43,103 nt of DNA from Nocardioides sp. Its GTDB lineage: Bacteria; Actinomycetota; Actinomycetes; Propionibacteriales; Nocardioidaceae. Of this stretch, positions 34,012-43,103 are shown piece after piece. Under the pieces are notes generated by a model that was not told the origin of the DNA, did not search any database, and saw only the letters and a program-made list of their open reading frames with translations. Location of the stretch: NCBI RefSeq assembly GCF_029937575.1, contig NZ_JAPYPS010000017.1, forward strand, positions 1 through 43,103. The letters are read 5' to 3'. The position numbers were made by a program, and so were the translations under genes. Position 1 is the stretch's first letter; every line of letters starts with the position of its first letter.

Positions 34012-34045
34012 GGAATTGGTGGGGCGGCTGTGGCGTTAGTAGGAT
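34012..34045 (+). promoter_or_regulatory. Overlapping SigR-type and housekeeping-type promoters of rpmE
   Basis: GGAAT (34012-34016), 18 nt, GTT (34035-34037) matches the SigR/SigH consensus. In the same place TTGGTG (34016-34021), 18 nt, TAGGAT (34040-34045) resembles a primary-sigma promoter. Both would start transcripts about 85-95 nt before rpmE. In Streptomyces coelicolor rpmE is known to belong to the SigR regulon, which supports the call. Confidence 0.65.
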
Positions 34046-34138
34046 CGACAAGTTGTTCCGGTTCACGTCTCGCGTAGCCCGCGCGGTGACGACCCGGCAC
34101 TCTCCCAGCAATGGGACGATCGTCTGCGAGGGACACCC

Positions 34139-34390
34139 ATGAAGAAGGACATTCACCCCGACTACACCGCCACCCAGGTCACCTGCACCTGTGGCGCGTC
34201 GTTCACCACCCGCAGCACTGCCTCGGCCGGCACGATCCGTGCCGATGTCTGCTCGCAGTGCCACCCGTTCTACACCGGCAAGCAGAAGATCCTCGACACC
34301 GGCGGCCGCGTGGCCCGGTTCGAGGCGCGCTACGCCAAGAAGGCCGCCGCCGACAAGGCTGCCGCCGACAAGGCCGCTGCCGAGAAGTAG
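34139..34390 (+). CDS. rpmE: Ribosomal protein L31 (zinc-binding, C+ form)
   Basis: An 83-residue L31 of the large ribosomal subunit. The zinc ligands Cys16, Cys18, Cys38 and Cys41 (CTCG and CSQC) are all present, so it is the zinc-containing form. Conserved [13 protein letters not shown] follows. The C-terminus carries an Ala/Lys/Asp repeat tail ([15 protein letters not shown]), common in actinobacterial L31. The ATG has GAGGGA 5 nt upstream. It is followed by a strong intrinsic terminator, so it is largely a single-gene transcript. Zinc-bound L31 can be shed as a zinc reserve, which fits redox/zinc-linked control by SigR. Confidence 0.97.
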   Translation: MKKDIHPDYTATQVTCTCGASFTTRSTASAGTIRADVCSQCHPFYTGKQKILDTGGRVARFEARYAKKAAADKAAADKAAAEK

Positions 34391-34398
34391 CCGCTTGA

Positions 34399-34446
34399 CC
34401 GACGCCGGTCCCCGCCCAACGCGGGGGCCGGCGTCGGTTGTGTTTT
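34399..34446 (+). terminator. Intrinsic terminator after rpmE
   Basis: A 17-bp stem (one G-U pair; 34399-34415 with 34421-34437) with a CCAAC loop is followed by TTGTGTTTT. This is one of only two hairpins in the window with a clear U-tract. It separates rpmE from the prfA operon. Confidence 0.93.
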
Positions 34447-34489
34447 CTCCCGTGCGCAGCGTCGCAGCCACCCGTCGAAAGCAGGGCAG

Positions 34490-35566
34490 ATGTTCGAGGC
34501 AGTCGAGGGATTCCTCTCCGAGCACAGTGAGCTCGAAGGTCGACTCGCTGCGCCCGAGACCCACGCCGACGCGCGCCTGGCCAAGCAGCTCAACCGGCGC
34601 TACTCCGAGCTGAGCGCCATCATCGGGGCCTGGCGCGAGTGTCAGTCTCTCCGAGAGGACCTCGGGGCAGCACGCGAGCTGGCCGGCGAGGACGCCGGCT
34701 TCGCCGCCGAGGCCGAGGCGCTCGCCGAACGGATCCCGGTCGCCGAGGAGCGGTTGCGGCGGCTCCTCGTGCCGCGCGACCCGGCCGACCACAAGGACGT
34801 CCTGGTGGAGGTGAAGTCCGGTGAGGGCGGCGAGGAGTCAGCGCTGTTCGCCGCGGACCTCTTGCGGATGTATACCCGCTACGCCGAACGCCGCGGCTGG
34901 TCGGTCGAGATCCTCGACGCCACCGAGTCCGACCTCGGCGGCTACAAGTCCGTGACTGCGGCGGTCAAGGCCCGAGGGGGCGGCGCCGAGCCGGGCAGCG
35001 CGCCGTACGGGGTCCTCAAGTTCGAGGGCGGGGTCCACCGCGTGCAACGGGTGCCGGTGACCGAGTCCCAGGGGCGCGTCCACACGAGTGCGGCCGGTGT
35101 CCTGGTCGTGCCCGAAGCCGAGCAGGTCGAGGTCTCGATCGACGACAACGACCTGCGCATCGACGTCTACCGCAGCAGCGGGCCGGGCGGGCAGAGCGTC
35201 AACACGACGGACTCGGCGGTCCGGATCACCCACGTGCCCACCGGGATCGTCGCGAGCTGCCAGAACGAGAAGTCGCAGCTGCAGAACAAGGACCAGGCGA
35301 TGCGCATCCTGCGTGCCCGGCTGCTCGCAGCCGCCCAGGAGGAGGCGGACGCAGCGGCCAGCAAGGTCCGGCGCAGTCAGGTCCGCACGGTCGACCGCTC
35401 GGAGCGGATCCGCACCTACAACTTCCCGGAGAACCGGATCTCCGACCACCGCACCGGCTACAAGGCCTACAACCTCGACCAGGTCCTCGACGGCGATCTC
35501 CAGCCCGTGGTCGACTCGTGCGTCGAGACCGACCTGGCCGCCCAGCTCGCCGCACTGGAGGACTGA
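34490..35566 (+). CDS. prfA: Peptide chain release factor 1
   Basis: A 358-residue class I release factor for UAA and UAG. The stop-codon-recognition motif PxT appears as RVPVTES, and the peptidyl-tRNA hydrolysis motif GGQ is at residues 233-235 in [17 protein letters not shown]. The N-terminal helical domain and the C-terminal [15 protein letters not shown] signature are intact. The ATG is preceded by CAGGGCAG. It is followed after 6 bp by prmC, which methylates its GGQ glutamine. Confidence 0.97.
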   Translation: MFEAVEGFLSEHSELEGRLAAPETHADARLAKQLNRRYSELSAIIGAWRECQSLREDLGAARELAGEDAGFAAEAEALAERIPVAEERLRRLLVPRDPADHKDVLVEVKSGEGGEESALFAADLLRMYTRYAERRGWSVEILDATESDLGGYKSVTAAVKARGGGAEPGSAPYGVLKFEGGVHRVQRVPVTESQGRVHTSAAGVLVVPEAEQVEVSIDDNDLRIDVYRSSGPGGQSVNTTDSAVRITHVPTGIVASCQNEKSQLQNKDQAMRILRARLLAAAQEEADAAASKVRRSQVRTVDRSERIRTYNFPENRISDHRTGYKAYNLDQVLDGDLQPVVDSCVETDLAAQLAALED

Positions 35567-35572
35567 TCCACC

Positions 35573-36415
35573 GTGGTCGAGACGCGCCGTTCCCTGGTGC
35601 GTGACGCAGCTGCCGAGCTTCACGCAGCCGGCGTCGCGAGTGCGTCGTACGACGCCGAGGTGCTGGTGGCGCACGTCCTGGGGGTTCCTCGGGCACGTCT
35701 GGTCCTGGTCGACGAGGTGACGACGGAGCAGGCCGACGAGCTCCGGGCGCTGGTCGAGCGCCGGGCCGCGCGCGAGCCCCTCCAGCACCTGACGGGCGTC
35801 GCCGGCTTCCGCTACGTCGAGCTGATGGTGGGGCCGGGGGTCTTCGTGCCGCGCCCCGAGACCGAGCTACTCGCCGGCTGGGCGGTGGACCGGGCCGCAC
35901 CGCTGACGGCCCCCGTGGTCGTGGATCTGTGCACCGGCTCGGGCGCGATCGCCCGGGCGCTGGCCGACGAGGTGCCGCACGCCCGCATCCACGCCGTCGA
36001 GCTCGACGAGAAGGCCCTCGACTGGGCCGGCCGCAACCTTGCCGGCACCGGGGTCGACCTGAGGCACGGATCCATGGGTGAGGCGTTCGGAGACCTCGAC
36101 GGCGAGGTGGACGTCGTGGTGTGCAACCCGCCGTACATCCCGCTCGAGGCGTGGGAGTCCGTCGCGCCCGAGGCACGCGACCACGACCCCCACCTGGCGC
36201 TGTTCTCCGGGGCCGACGGGCTCGACGCCTTCCGCGTGCTGGAGCACGTGGCGAGCCGGCTGCTGCGGGCCGGGGGAGTGGTGGGCGCAGAGCACGCCGA
36301 CGTCCAGGGCGTCTCGGCCCCGGCGATCTTCGCCGGCGCTGGCCGGTGGCACGAGATCGAGGACCACGAGGACCTCGCGGGGCGTCCGCGCTTCGTGACC
36401 GCTCGGCTGCGATGA
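35573..36415 (+). CDS. prmC: Release-factor glutamine N5-methyltransferase
   Basis: A 280-residue SAM-dependent methyltransferase that modifies the GGQ glutamine of PrfA and PrfB. The N-terminal helical substrate domain (about 1-75) includes LTGVAGFRYVELMVGPGVFVP-type sequence before the PRPETELL motif. The SAM-binding loop is VVDLCTGSGAIA, and the catalytic NPPY is at 185-188. The GTG start lies 6 bp after prfA. Its last codons overlap a GATGAT box that may serve the next gene. Confidence 0.95.
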   Translation: MVETRRSLVRDAAAELHAAGVASASYDAEVLVAHVLGVPRARLVLVDEVTTEQADELRALVERRAAREPLQHLTGVAGFRYVELMVGPGVFVPRPETELLAGWAVDRAAPLTAPVVVDLCTGSGAIARALADEVPHARIHAVELDEKALDWAGRNLAGTGVDLRHGSMGEAFGDLDGEVDVVVCNPPYIPLEAWESVAPEARDHDPHLALFSGADGLDAFRVLEHVASRLLRAGGVVGAEHADVQGVSAPAIFAGAGRWHEIEDHEDLAGRPRFVTARLR

Positions 36416-36422
36416 TGAGCCG

Positions 36423-37112
36423 GTGACCTCCGAGCGCTACGGCACCTCCACCCCCGAGGAGAGGGAGCAGGCCATCGAGGCCGCGACCCTGTCCCTGCAG
36501 GGTGGCGACCTTGCTGTGATCCCGACCGACACCGTCTACGGCATAGCGGCCGATGCCTTCGACGTCGACGCCGTCGCCGAGCTCCTCGAGGCCAAGGGGC
36601 GGGGACGTGCCATGCCGCCACCCGTGCTGATCAGCAGCGCCAGCACGCTCGACGCGCTCGCCACCGACATACCCGCCTTCGCCCGCGCCCTGGTCGAGGA
36701 GTTCTGGCCCGGGCCGTTGACGCTGGTGTGTCGCCAGCAGGGGTCGTTGCAGTGGGACCTCGGAGAGGCCAGGGGCACCGTGGCGCTGCGGATGCCCGAC
36801 GATGAGATCGCTCTGGAGATCCTGGAGCGGACCGGCCCGCTGGCGGTCAGCTCGGCCAACAAGACCGGCGAGCCGGCAGCGACCGACGCCGACCAGGCGG
36901 AGGCGATGCTGGGCGACGTCGTGGCAGTCATCGTGGATGCAGGGGAGTCAGCCGGCGGCGAGGCCTCGACCATCGTGGACGCCACGTCCGGGCAGGGCCG
37001 GGTGCTGCGGGTCGGCGCCCTGTCGCTCGAGGCTCTCAACGAGGTCCTCGAGCCGCTGGGGGCGACGTTGACGGACGAGGCCGGGACCGACGACTCCGCA
37101 ACCGGGGCCTGA
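36423..37112 (+). CDS. Threonylcarbamoyl-AMP synthase (Sua5/TsaC)
   Basis: A 229-residue YrdC-domain enzyme that makes threonylcarbamoyl-adenylate from threonine, bicarbonate and ATP for the t6A modification of tRNAs. Motifs are [14 protein letters not shown] (residues 38-51), the KxR-like [15 protein letters not shown] and [10 protein letters not shown]. It has a single YrdC domain plus a short acidic C-terminal tail and no Sua5 domain, so it is TsaC-like in size. The GTG start has no ribosome binding site and lies 6 nt after GATGAT, so a leaderless internal transcript is possible in addition to the prfA operon. Confidence 0.93.
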   Translation: MTSERYGTSTPEEREQAIEAATLSLQGGDLAVIPTDTVYGIAADAFDVDAVAELLEAKGRGRAMPPPVLISSASTLDALATDIPAFARALVEEFWPGPLTLVCRQQGSLQWDLGEARGTVALRMPDDEIALEILERTGPLAVSSANKTGEPAATDADQAEAMLGDVVAVIVDAGESAGGEASTIVDATSGQGRVLRVGALSLEALNEVLEPLGATLTDEAGTDDSATGA

Positions 37113-37120
37113 GCCGACGC

Positions 37121-38302
37121 ATGCGCGAGTACCTCGTCGTCTTCCTCGTCGCCGCGGCGGTGACCTACCTGCTCACCGTCGTGGCGCGGGAGATCGCGTT
37201 GCGGACGGGAGCCGTCGCCGCCGTGCGCGACCGCGACGTCCACGCCGAGCCGATCCCCTACCTGGGCGGCCTGGCGATGCTCGGGGGACTTGTCGCGGCG
37301 TACTTCGTGGCGCGCGAGCTGCCGTTCCTCTCCACCAGCAACGTCTTCACCTTCTCCGACGCCGGCGCCGTGCTGCTCGCGGGGGCACTCATCTGCGGGG
37401 TCGGAGTGCTCGACGACATTTTCGAGCTCGACGCGCTCACCAAGTTCGGCGGCCAGGTGCTCGCGGTGGGACTGCTCGTCTACTCCGGGATCCAGTTCCG
37501 CTTCTTCTTCGCGCCCAACGACGTGCAGTTCTCCCTGGACCCCGGCCAGGGGGCCCTGCTGACGGCGCTGATCGTCGTGGCCACGGTCAACGCGGTGAAC
37601 TTCGTCGACGGGCTCGACGGGCTGGCCGCCGGGGTGGTCGGGATCAGCGCGCTGGCGTTCTTCGTGTACTGCTACGAGATCACCCGGATCAACGAGGTCG
37701 ATCGCGCCACCACCGGCGCGTTCCTGAGCGCCGCGCTGGCGGGGGTCTGCGTGGGCTTCCTGGTGCACAACTTCCACCCAGCCCGGCTCTTCATGGGCGA
37801 CTCGGGCTCGATGCTCATCGGCCTGGTGCTCTCGGCGAGCGCGATCACCGTCACCACACAGTTCTCCAGCGAGGACATCGCGCTCGGCGCCGACGGGGCC
37901 CGGGCCAGCTGGCTGCCGATGCTGCTGCCGGTGGCGCTGCCCATCTTGATCCTCATCGTGCCGCTCATGGACCTGGTCCTGGCCGTCGTACGGCGGACCC
38001 GTGCCGGACGCTCGCCCTTCGCCCCGGACAAGCAGCACCTGCACCACCGGCTCCTCGAGATCGGGCACTCCCATCGCCGCGCGGTGGTGATCATGTGGGT
38101 GTGGGCCGGGCTGATCGCCTTCGCCACCGTGCTGGCAAGCCTGTACACCGGGCCGAGGGTGTGGGCGACGGTGTCCGCAGGGTTCGCCGCAGCGCTGCTC
38201 CTGACGTTCGTGCTGCCGATCCTGCATCGTCCGGGACACGCGGCCGACCCCCTCTCGGCAGCCTTGTCCGGGGCCGATGAGGAACCGTCCGAAACTTTGT
38301 GA
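37121..38302 (+). CDS. wecA: Undecaprenyl-phosphate sugar-1-phosphate transferase (WecA/TagO)
   Basis: A 393-residue polytopic enzyme of the MraY/WecA family, which transfers N-acetylglucosamine-1-phosphate (or a similar sugar) from UDP to undecaprenyl phosphate and so starts cell-wall glycopolymer synthesis. About eleven hydrophobic segments are visible. Conserved cytoplasmic motifs are [48 protein letters not shown] and [19 protein letters not shown], the last typical of WecA/Rfe and TagO rather than MraY. Synteny with mycobacterial rfe agrees. The gene lies 8 bp after the TsaC gene. Confidence 0.93.
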   Translation: MREYLVVFLVAAAVTYLLTVVAREIALRTGAVAAVRDRDVHAEPIPYLGGLAMLGGLVAAYFVARELPFLSTSNVFTFSDAGAVLLAGALICGVGVLDDIFELDALTKFGGQVLAVGLLVYSGIQFRFFFAPNDVQFSLDPGQGALLTALIVVATVNAVNFVDGLDGLAAGVVGISALAFFVYCYEITRINEVDRATTGAFLSAALAGVCVGFLVHNFHPARLFMGDSGSMLIGLVLSASAITVTTQFSSEDIALGADGARASWLPMLLPVALPILILIVPLMDLVLAVVRRTRAGRSPFAPDKQHLHHRLLEIGHSHRRAVVIMWVWAGLIAFATVLASLYTGPRVWATVSAGFAAALLLTFVLPILHRPGHAADPLSAALSGADEEPSETL

Positions 38303-38305
38303 TAA

Positions 38306-38325
38306 CTTTCACGAGCAGGTGAAAG
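38306..38325. promoter_or_regulatory. Inverted repeat upstream of the ATP synthase operon
   Basis: CTTTCAC-N6-GTGAAAG is a perfect 7-bp inverted repeat starting 4 bp after the wecA stop and 49 bp before the first gene of the atp cluster. It is unusually AT-rich for this genome. GATAAC and TTGTGA next to it could be promoter elements. It looks like an operator; as a terminator it would lack a U-tract. Confidence 0.45.
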
Positions 38326-38373
38326 CAGCCTGAGAGATGCCCTGATCGCCCCCGACCAGAACGGCCGCCGACG

Positions 38374-38868
38374 ATGACGACCGAGACCAGGCAGGACGCT
38401 CGCCGTACCGGCGTGAGCACCCTGGTCCGGGCGAGCGCAGCGGCCGCGGTCATCGGGCTGGCGATCGCGCTGGTCGCGCTGGTCGTCGCCGGGGGAGCGG
38501 GCTTCCTCGCCGCGATGATCGGCGCCGTCGTCGTGGTGGCCGTGCTGTTCAGTGGGGCACTGGTGGTCACGGTCGTGGCTGACCTGATGCCCGCGGCCTC
38601 GCTGCTGGTGGCACTGATGACCTACACGCTGCAGATGGCGCTGCTCGCACTGGTCCTGATCCCGCTCAGCCGGACCGAGTGGTCCTCGCGCGAGCTGGAC
38701 GCGCCGTGGCTGGCGGCAGCCGTGATCGGGGGCGCACTCGTGTGGACCGTGGCCCAGGTCGTCCTTGCCACGCGAGCCCGGATCCCGGTCTACGCCCTGC
38801 CCGTCGAGGACCCTGCGCGGACGCCCCGTCAGGGTGTCTCAGCAGCGGCCGAGGGGGGTGCGCGATGA
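38374..38868 (+). CDS. AtpI-like membrane protein (first gene of atp cluster)
   Basis: A 164-residue protein with four predicted membrane helices (about 21-43, 46-68, 73-98 and 108-128) and polar tails. Its place between wecA and the AtpZ-like gene matches Rv1303 in mycobacteria and AtpI in Streptomyces, which are thought to help assemble the c-ring. Sequence similarity that I can see is only in helix pattern, so the AtpI call rests mostly on position. The ATG has no clear ribosome binding site. The next ORF begins 30 bp downstream. Confidence 0.65.
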   Translation: MTTETRQDARRTGVSTLVRASAAAAVIGLAIALVALVVAGGAGFLAAMIGAVVVVAVLFSGALVVTVVADLMPAASLLVALMTYTLQMALLALVLIPLSRTEWSSRELDAPWLAAAVIGGALVWTVAQVVLATRARIPVYALPVEDPARTPRQGVSAAAEGGAR

Positions 38869-38898
38869 CCCCGGGCGACTGCTATTGTCCGGGGCGCA

Positions 38899-39195
38899 AT
38901 GACCCAGGCCGACGAATCACCGCGAGGCGATCCCTGGAACGCCTTCGGCTACGTCGTCGCTGGCGTGTTGCTGTACGGCCTTGCCGGCTACGGACTCGAT
39001 CGCTGGTGGGGCACGGGCTTCATGGTGGCGGTCGGGATCATGCTGGGCGCCGTTCTGGGTCTGTACATGACCTGGGCCCGGTTCAAGGCTCCACCAGAAC
39101 CCGACGCGGACTCCGGCGCCCCGACCAGTCGCACCACCAGCCCCGCCCCGCAGCCCCCGACGTCCACCGACCACCCCACCGAACCCCCGCGGTAG
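38899..39195 (+). CDS. AtpZ/AtpI-family small membrane protein
   Basis: A 98-residue protein with two membrane helices (about 17-34 and 39-61) and the family motif GYGLDRWWGTG between them, followed by a Pro/Thr/Ser-rich cytoplasmic tail. AtpZ/AtpI proteins assist Fo assembly or divalent cation uptake. A TATTGT hexamer preceded by TGC lies 10 nt upstream of the ATG, in the loop of a 6-bp stem (CCCCGG 38869-38874 with CCGGGG 38889-38894), so an extra promoter or a masked ribosome binding site is possible. Confidence 0.82.
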   Translation: MTQADESPRGDPWNAFGYVVAGVLLYGLAGYGLDRWWGTGFMVAVGIMLGAVLGLYMTWARFKAPPEPDADSGAPTSRTTSPAPQPPTSTDHPTEPPR

Positions 39196-39214
39196 TGAAG
39201 ACACAGGAGAACCG

Positions 39215-40045
39215 GTGAGCAGCCTCATGTTCCTCAACGCCGAGACGGAGCCCTTCGAGCCACCCGGCCCGGCGGACTTCGACTACCCGGCGATCCCGGG
39301 TACCGGTAGTGGCACCTTCGAGTTCCTCGGACAGGCCCAGATGGCCGGGATCACCAAGCCGATGGTGCAGATCGTGATCGCCGGGATCCTGGTGTTCGTG
39401 TTCTTCTACTACGCCTCGCGCAAGCGGGCGATGGTGCCCGGTCGCCTGCAGTACGTCGGCGAGGAGGCCTACGGCTTCGTGCGCAACTCCATGGGTCGCG
39501 ACATCATCGGCAGCCAGGACTTCCAGAAGTTCGTGCCGTACCTCTTCGCACTCTTCTTCTTCCTGCTCTTCAACAACTTGATGGGCTCGATCCCCTTCAT
39601 CCAGTTCCCGACGTTCTCGCGCTCGGGGATGGTCTACTCGCTGGCGCTGATGAGCTGGCTCATCTACAACGCGGTCGGCATCAAGAAGCACGGCTTCGCC
39701 GGCTACTTCAAGCTCCAGTCGGTGCCCGCCGGGGTCGGCGGACCGATCCTGCTGCTGCTCATCCCGCTCGAGTTCATGTCGAACATCCTGGTGCGGCCGG
39801 TCACGCTGGCGCTGCGTCTGTTCGCCAACATGTTCGCCGGCCACCTGCTGCTGATCCTGTTCGCACTCGGTGGCGAGTACCTCATCCTGGAGCAGCCCCT
39901 GGGCTACGCCCCGGTCGGCGTCATCGCCTGGCTGCTGTTCATCATCATCTCGTTCCTGGAGCTGCTGATCCAGTTCCTCCAGGCCTACGTCTTCGTCCTC
40001 CTCAACGCCATGTACATCCAGGGCGCGCTGGCGGACGAGCACTGA
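39215..40045 (+). CDS. atpB: ATP synthase Fo subunit a
   Basis: A 276-residue subunit a, which forms the proton half-channels beside the c-ring. The essential arginine is Arg201 in LALRLFANMFAGH. Several membrane helices follow a polar N-terminus (about 1-45) that faces outside. C-terminal helices ending LLIQFLQAYVFVLLNAMYI are characteristic. The GTG start has an AGGAGA ribosome binding site upstream. Confidence 0.97.
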   Translation: MSSLMFLNAETEPFEPPGPADFDYPAIPGTGSGTFEFLGQAQMAGITKPMVQIVIAGILVFVFFYYASRKRAMVPGRLQYVGEEAYGFVRNSMGRDIIGSQDFQKFVPYLFALFFFLLFNNLMGSIPFIQFPTFSRSGMVYSLALMSWLIYNAVGIKKHGFAGYFKLQSVPAGVGGPILLLLIPLEFMSNILVRPVTLALRLFANMFAGHLLLILFALGGEYLILEQPLGYAPVGVIAWLLFIIISFLELLIQFLQAYVFVLLNAMYIQGALADEH

Positions 40046-40105
40046 TCAGCCATCTTCACCCGCACCACCTGCTCCACCTCAGTCCCACAGCTCCATCCCA
40101 TCTGA

Positions 40106-40336
<231 letters not shown>

Positions 40337-40360
40337 CCGAGGCTCGAGAAGCCAGACTGA

Positions 40361-40939
<579 letters not shown>

Positions 40940-40967
40940 TGAAGCCTGAATTGATGGGAGACGTCTG

Positions 40968-41777
40968 ATGGCCTTCCGTGGTGCTTCGGCTGACGCCGTC
41001 GCCGCGCTGACCGGCGAGCTCGAGGCCGGCGCATCGTCGCCGGAGGTCGCCGCCCAGGTGGCTGACGACCTGTTCGGTGCGGCGACGACGCTGCGTGGCG
41101 AGGCCGCGCTGCGGCGCTTTGCCACCGACGCCTCGATCCCTGCCCAGGCCAAGAGCGGTCTGGTCGGGGAGGTCTTCGGCGGCAAGGTGCACCAGGTCAC
41201 CGGAGCGATCCTGGCCTCCGCGGTCGGACGTCGCTGGGTGGCCGGGCGTGACCTGGCCGACGCACTCGAGCACCTCGGGGTCGTCGCCTACGTCAAGGCT
41301 GCCGGCTCCGAGACCGATCGACTGGCCGACGAGCTGTTCGCCTTCGCGCAGGCGGTCAAGGACAACCCCGAGCTTCGTGATGCTCTCGCGGACCCGGCGC
41401 GGTCGGCGGCGGACAAGCGCACGCTCATCAGTTCGCTGCTCGACGGCAAGGCACTCGCAGCCACCGTCGCGCTGGCCGGTCAGTCGATCAGTGGGAGCCA
41501 CCGCACGGTGGCGGTCGCTCTCACCGAGTACCAGAGGGTCGTTGCCGACGTGCAGGCCCAGGGAGTCGCCACCGTCCGGGTGGCGCGCCCGTTGCCGGAC
41601 TCCGAGCTCGACCGACTGGCCTCGGTCCTGTCGGCGCAGTACGGCCGTCCGGTCCACCTCAACCTGCTCGTCGACCCCTCGGTCCTCGGCGGCATCCGGG
41701 TGGAGATCGGCGATGACGTGATTGACGGGACGGTCGCGAGCCGTCTCGACGACGCCCGCCGAAGGCTGGTCGGCTAG
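40968..41777 (+). CDS. atpH: ATP synthase F1 subunit delta
   Basis: A 269-residue delta subunit, linking the top of F1 to the b stalk. It is longer than the ~180-residue Gram-negative form, as usual in actinobacteria, because of an N-terminal domain of about 90 residues. The C-terminal delta signature is present as [26 protein letters not shown] with GGGAG upstream; 28 bp after atpF. Confidence 0.95.
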   Translation: MAFRGASADAVAALTGELEAGASSPEVAAQVADDLFGAATTLRGEAALRRFATDASIPAQAKSGLVGEVFGGKVHQVTGAILASAVGRRWVAGRDLADALEHLGVVAYVKAAGSETDRLADELFAFAQAVKDNPELRDALADPARSAADKRTLISSLLDGKALAATVALAGQSISGSHRTVAVALTEYQRVVADVQAQGVATVRVARPLPDSELDRLASVLSAQYGRPVHLNLLVDPSVLGGIRVEIGDDVIDGTVASRLDDARRRLVG

Positions 41778-41856
41778 CCGTCCCGGCTGCCCCCGGTCCC
41801 ACCACCCACCCGTCCCACCCCGACGCACCAGTAGACCCAAGAGAGAAGGCACCACA

Positions 41857-43103
<1,247 letters not shown>

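Overview
The window is 43.1 kb of very GC-rich chromosomal DNA from a Gram-positive actinobacterium. It most resembles Nocardioides or another member of the Nocardioidaceae; this is inferred from gene content and protein style, not from a database search. Supporting signs are the fused E2-E1 2-oxoglutarate enzyme Kgd, actinobacteria-restricted small families (DUF7455-, DUF5998- and DUF6104-like), an LprG-type lipoprotein coupled to an MFS exporter, many GTG starts, -10 boxes of the TAGGNT type, and the order argS-lysA-hom-thrC-thrB-rho-rpmE-prfA-prmC-sua5-wecA-atp, which is also the order in Mycobacterium tuberculosis. I see no insertion sequence, prophage, CRISPR array or replication origin.

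Region 1 (1-9.5 kb). A DMT-family permease and a DUF7455-like zinc-ribbon protein lie on the minus strand, divergent from parE (topoisomerase IV subunit B). Facing parE is a tight minus-strand cluster parC - lprG-like lipoprotein - 14-TM MFS exporter - beta-carbonic anhydrase. The two topo IV genes therefore converge on an envelope lipid/drug export cassette. The DUF7455 gene has a match to the SigR/SigH disulphide-stress promoter consensus.

Region 2 (9.6-23.1 kb). A secreted repeat protein is followed by a GNAT/acyl-CoA-synthetase fusion of the Pat protein-acetyltransferase type, a LysE exporter, a DUF5998-like protein, a phosphodiesterase of the alkaline phosphatase superfamily and a thymidine kinase, all on the plus strand. 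On the minus strand are a DUF6104-like protein and kgd. Divergent from kgd is a lipoprotein/LytR-CpsA-Psr pair, which converges on a secreted RTX-like calcium-binding protein. The kgd/lipoprotein intergenic region holds a perfect 11-bp inverted repeat and a palindrome.

Region 3 (23.2-34.0 kb). tRNA-Arg(CCG) diverges from argS. Then come lysA, hom, thrC and thrB (lysine and threonine branches of the aspartate family), with 4-bp overlaps at lysA/hom and hom/thrC. Next is rho, with a structured leader. This Rho keeps the overall fold but is altered at several nearly invariant motifs (P-loop, Q-loop, R-loop). A single-domain response regulator starts 1 nt after rho and a membrane histidine kinase follows; the pair interrupts the usual rho-rpmE adjacency.

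Region 4 (34.0-43.1 kb). rpmE (zinc-binding L31) has overlapping housekeeping-like and SigR-like promoters and a strong intrinsic terminator. It is followed by prfA and prmC (release factor 1 and its methylase), the TsaC/Sua5 enzyme and WecA/TagO, and then the F1Fo ATP synthase operon (two small membrane proteins, then atpB, E, F, H and the first 415 codons of atpA, cut by the window edge).

Best candidates for follow-up are the divergent Rho with its embedded two-component pair, the two SigR-type promoters, and the repeated pattern of -10-like boxes 6-7 nt before GTG starts, which suggests widespread leaderless transcription.
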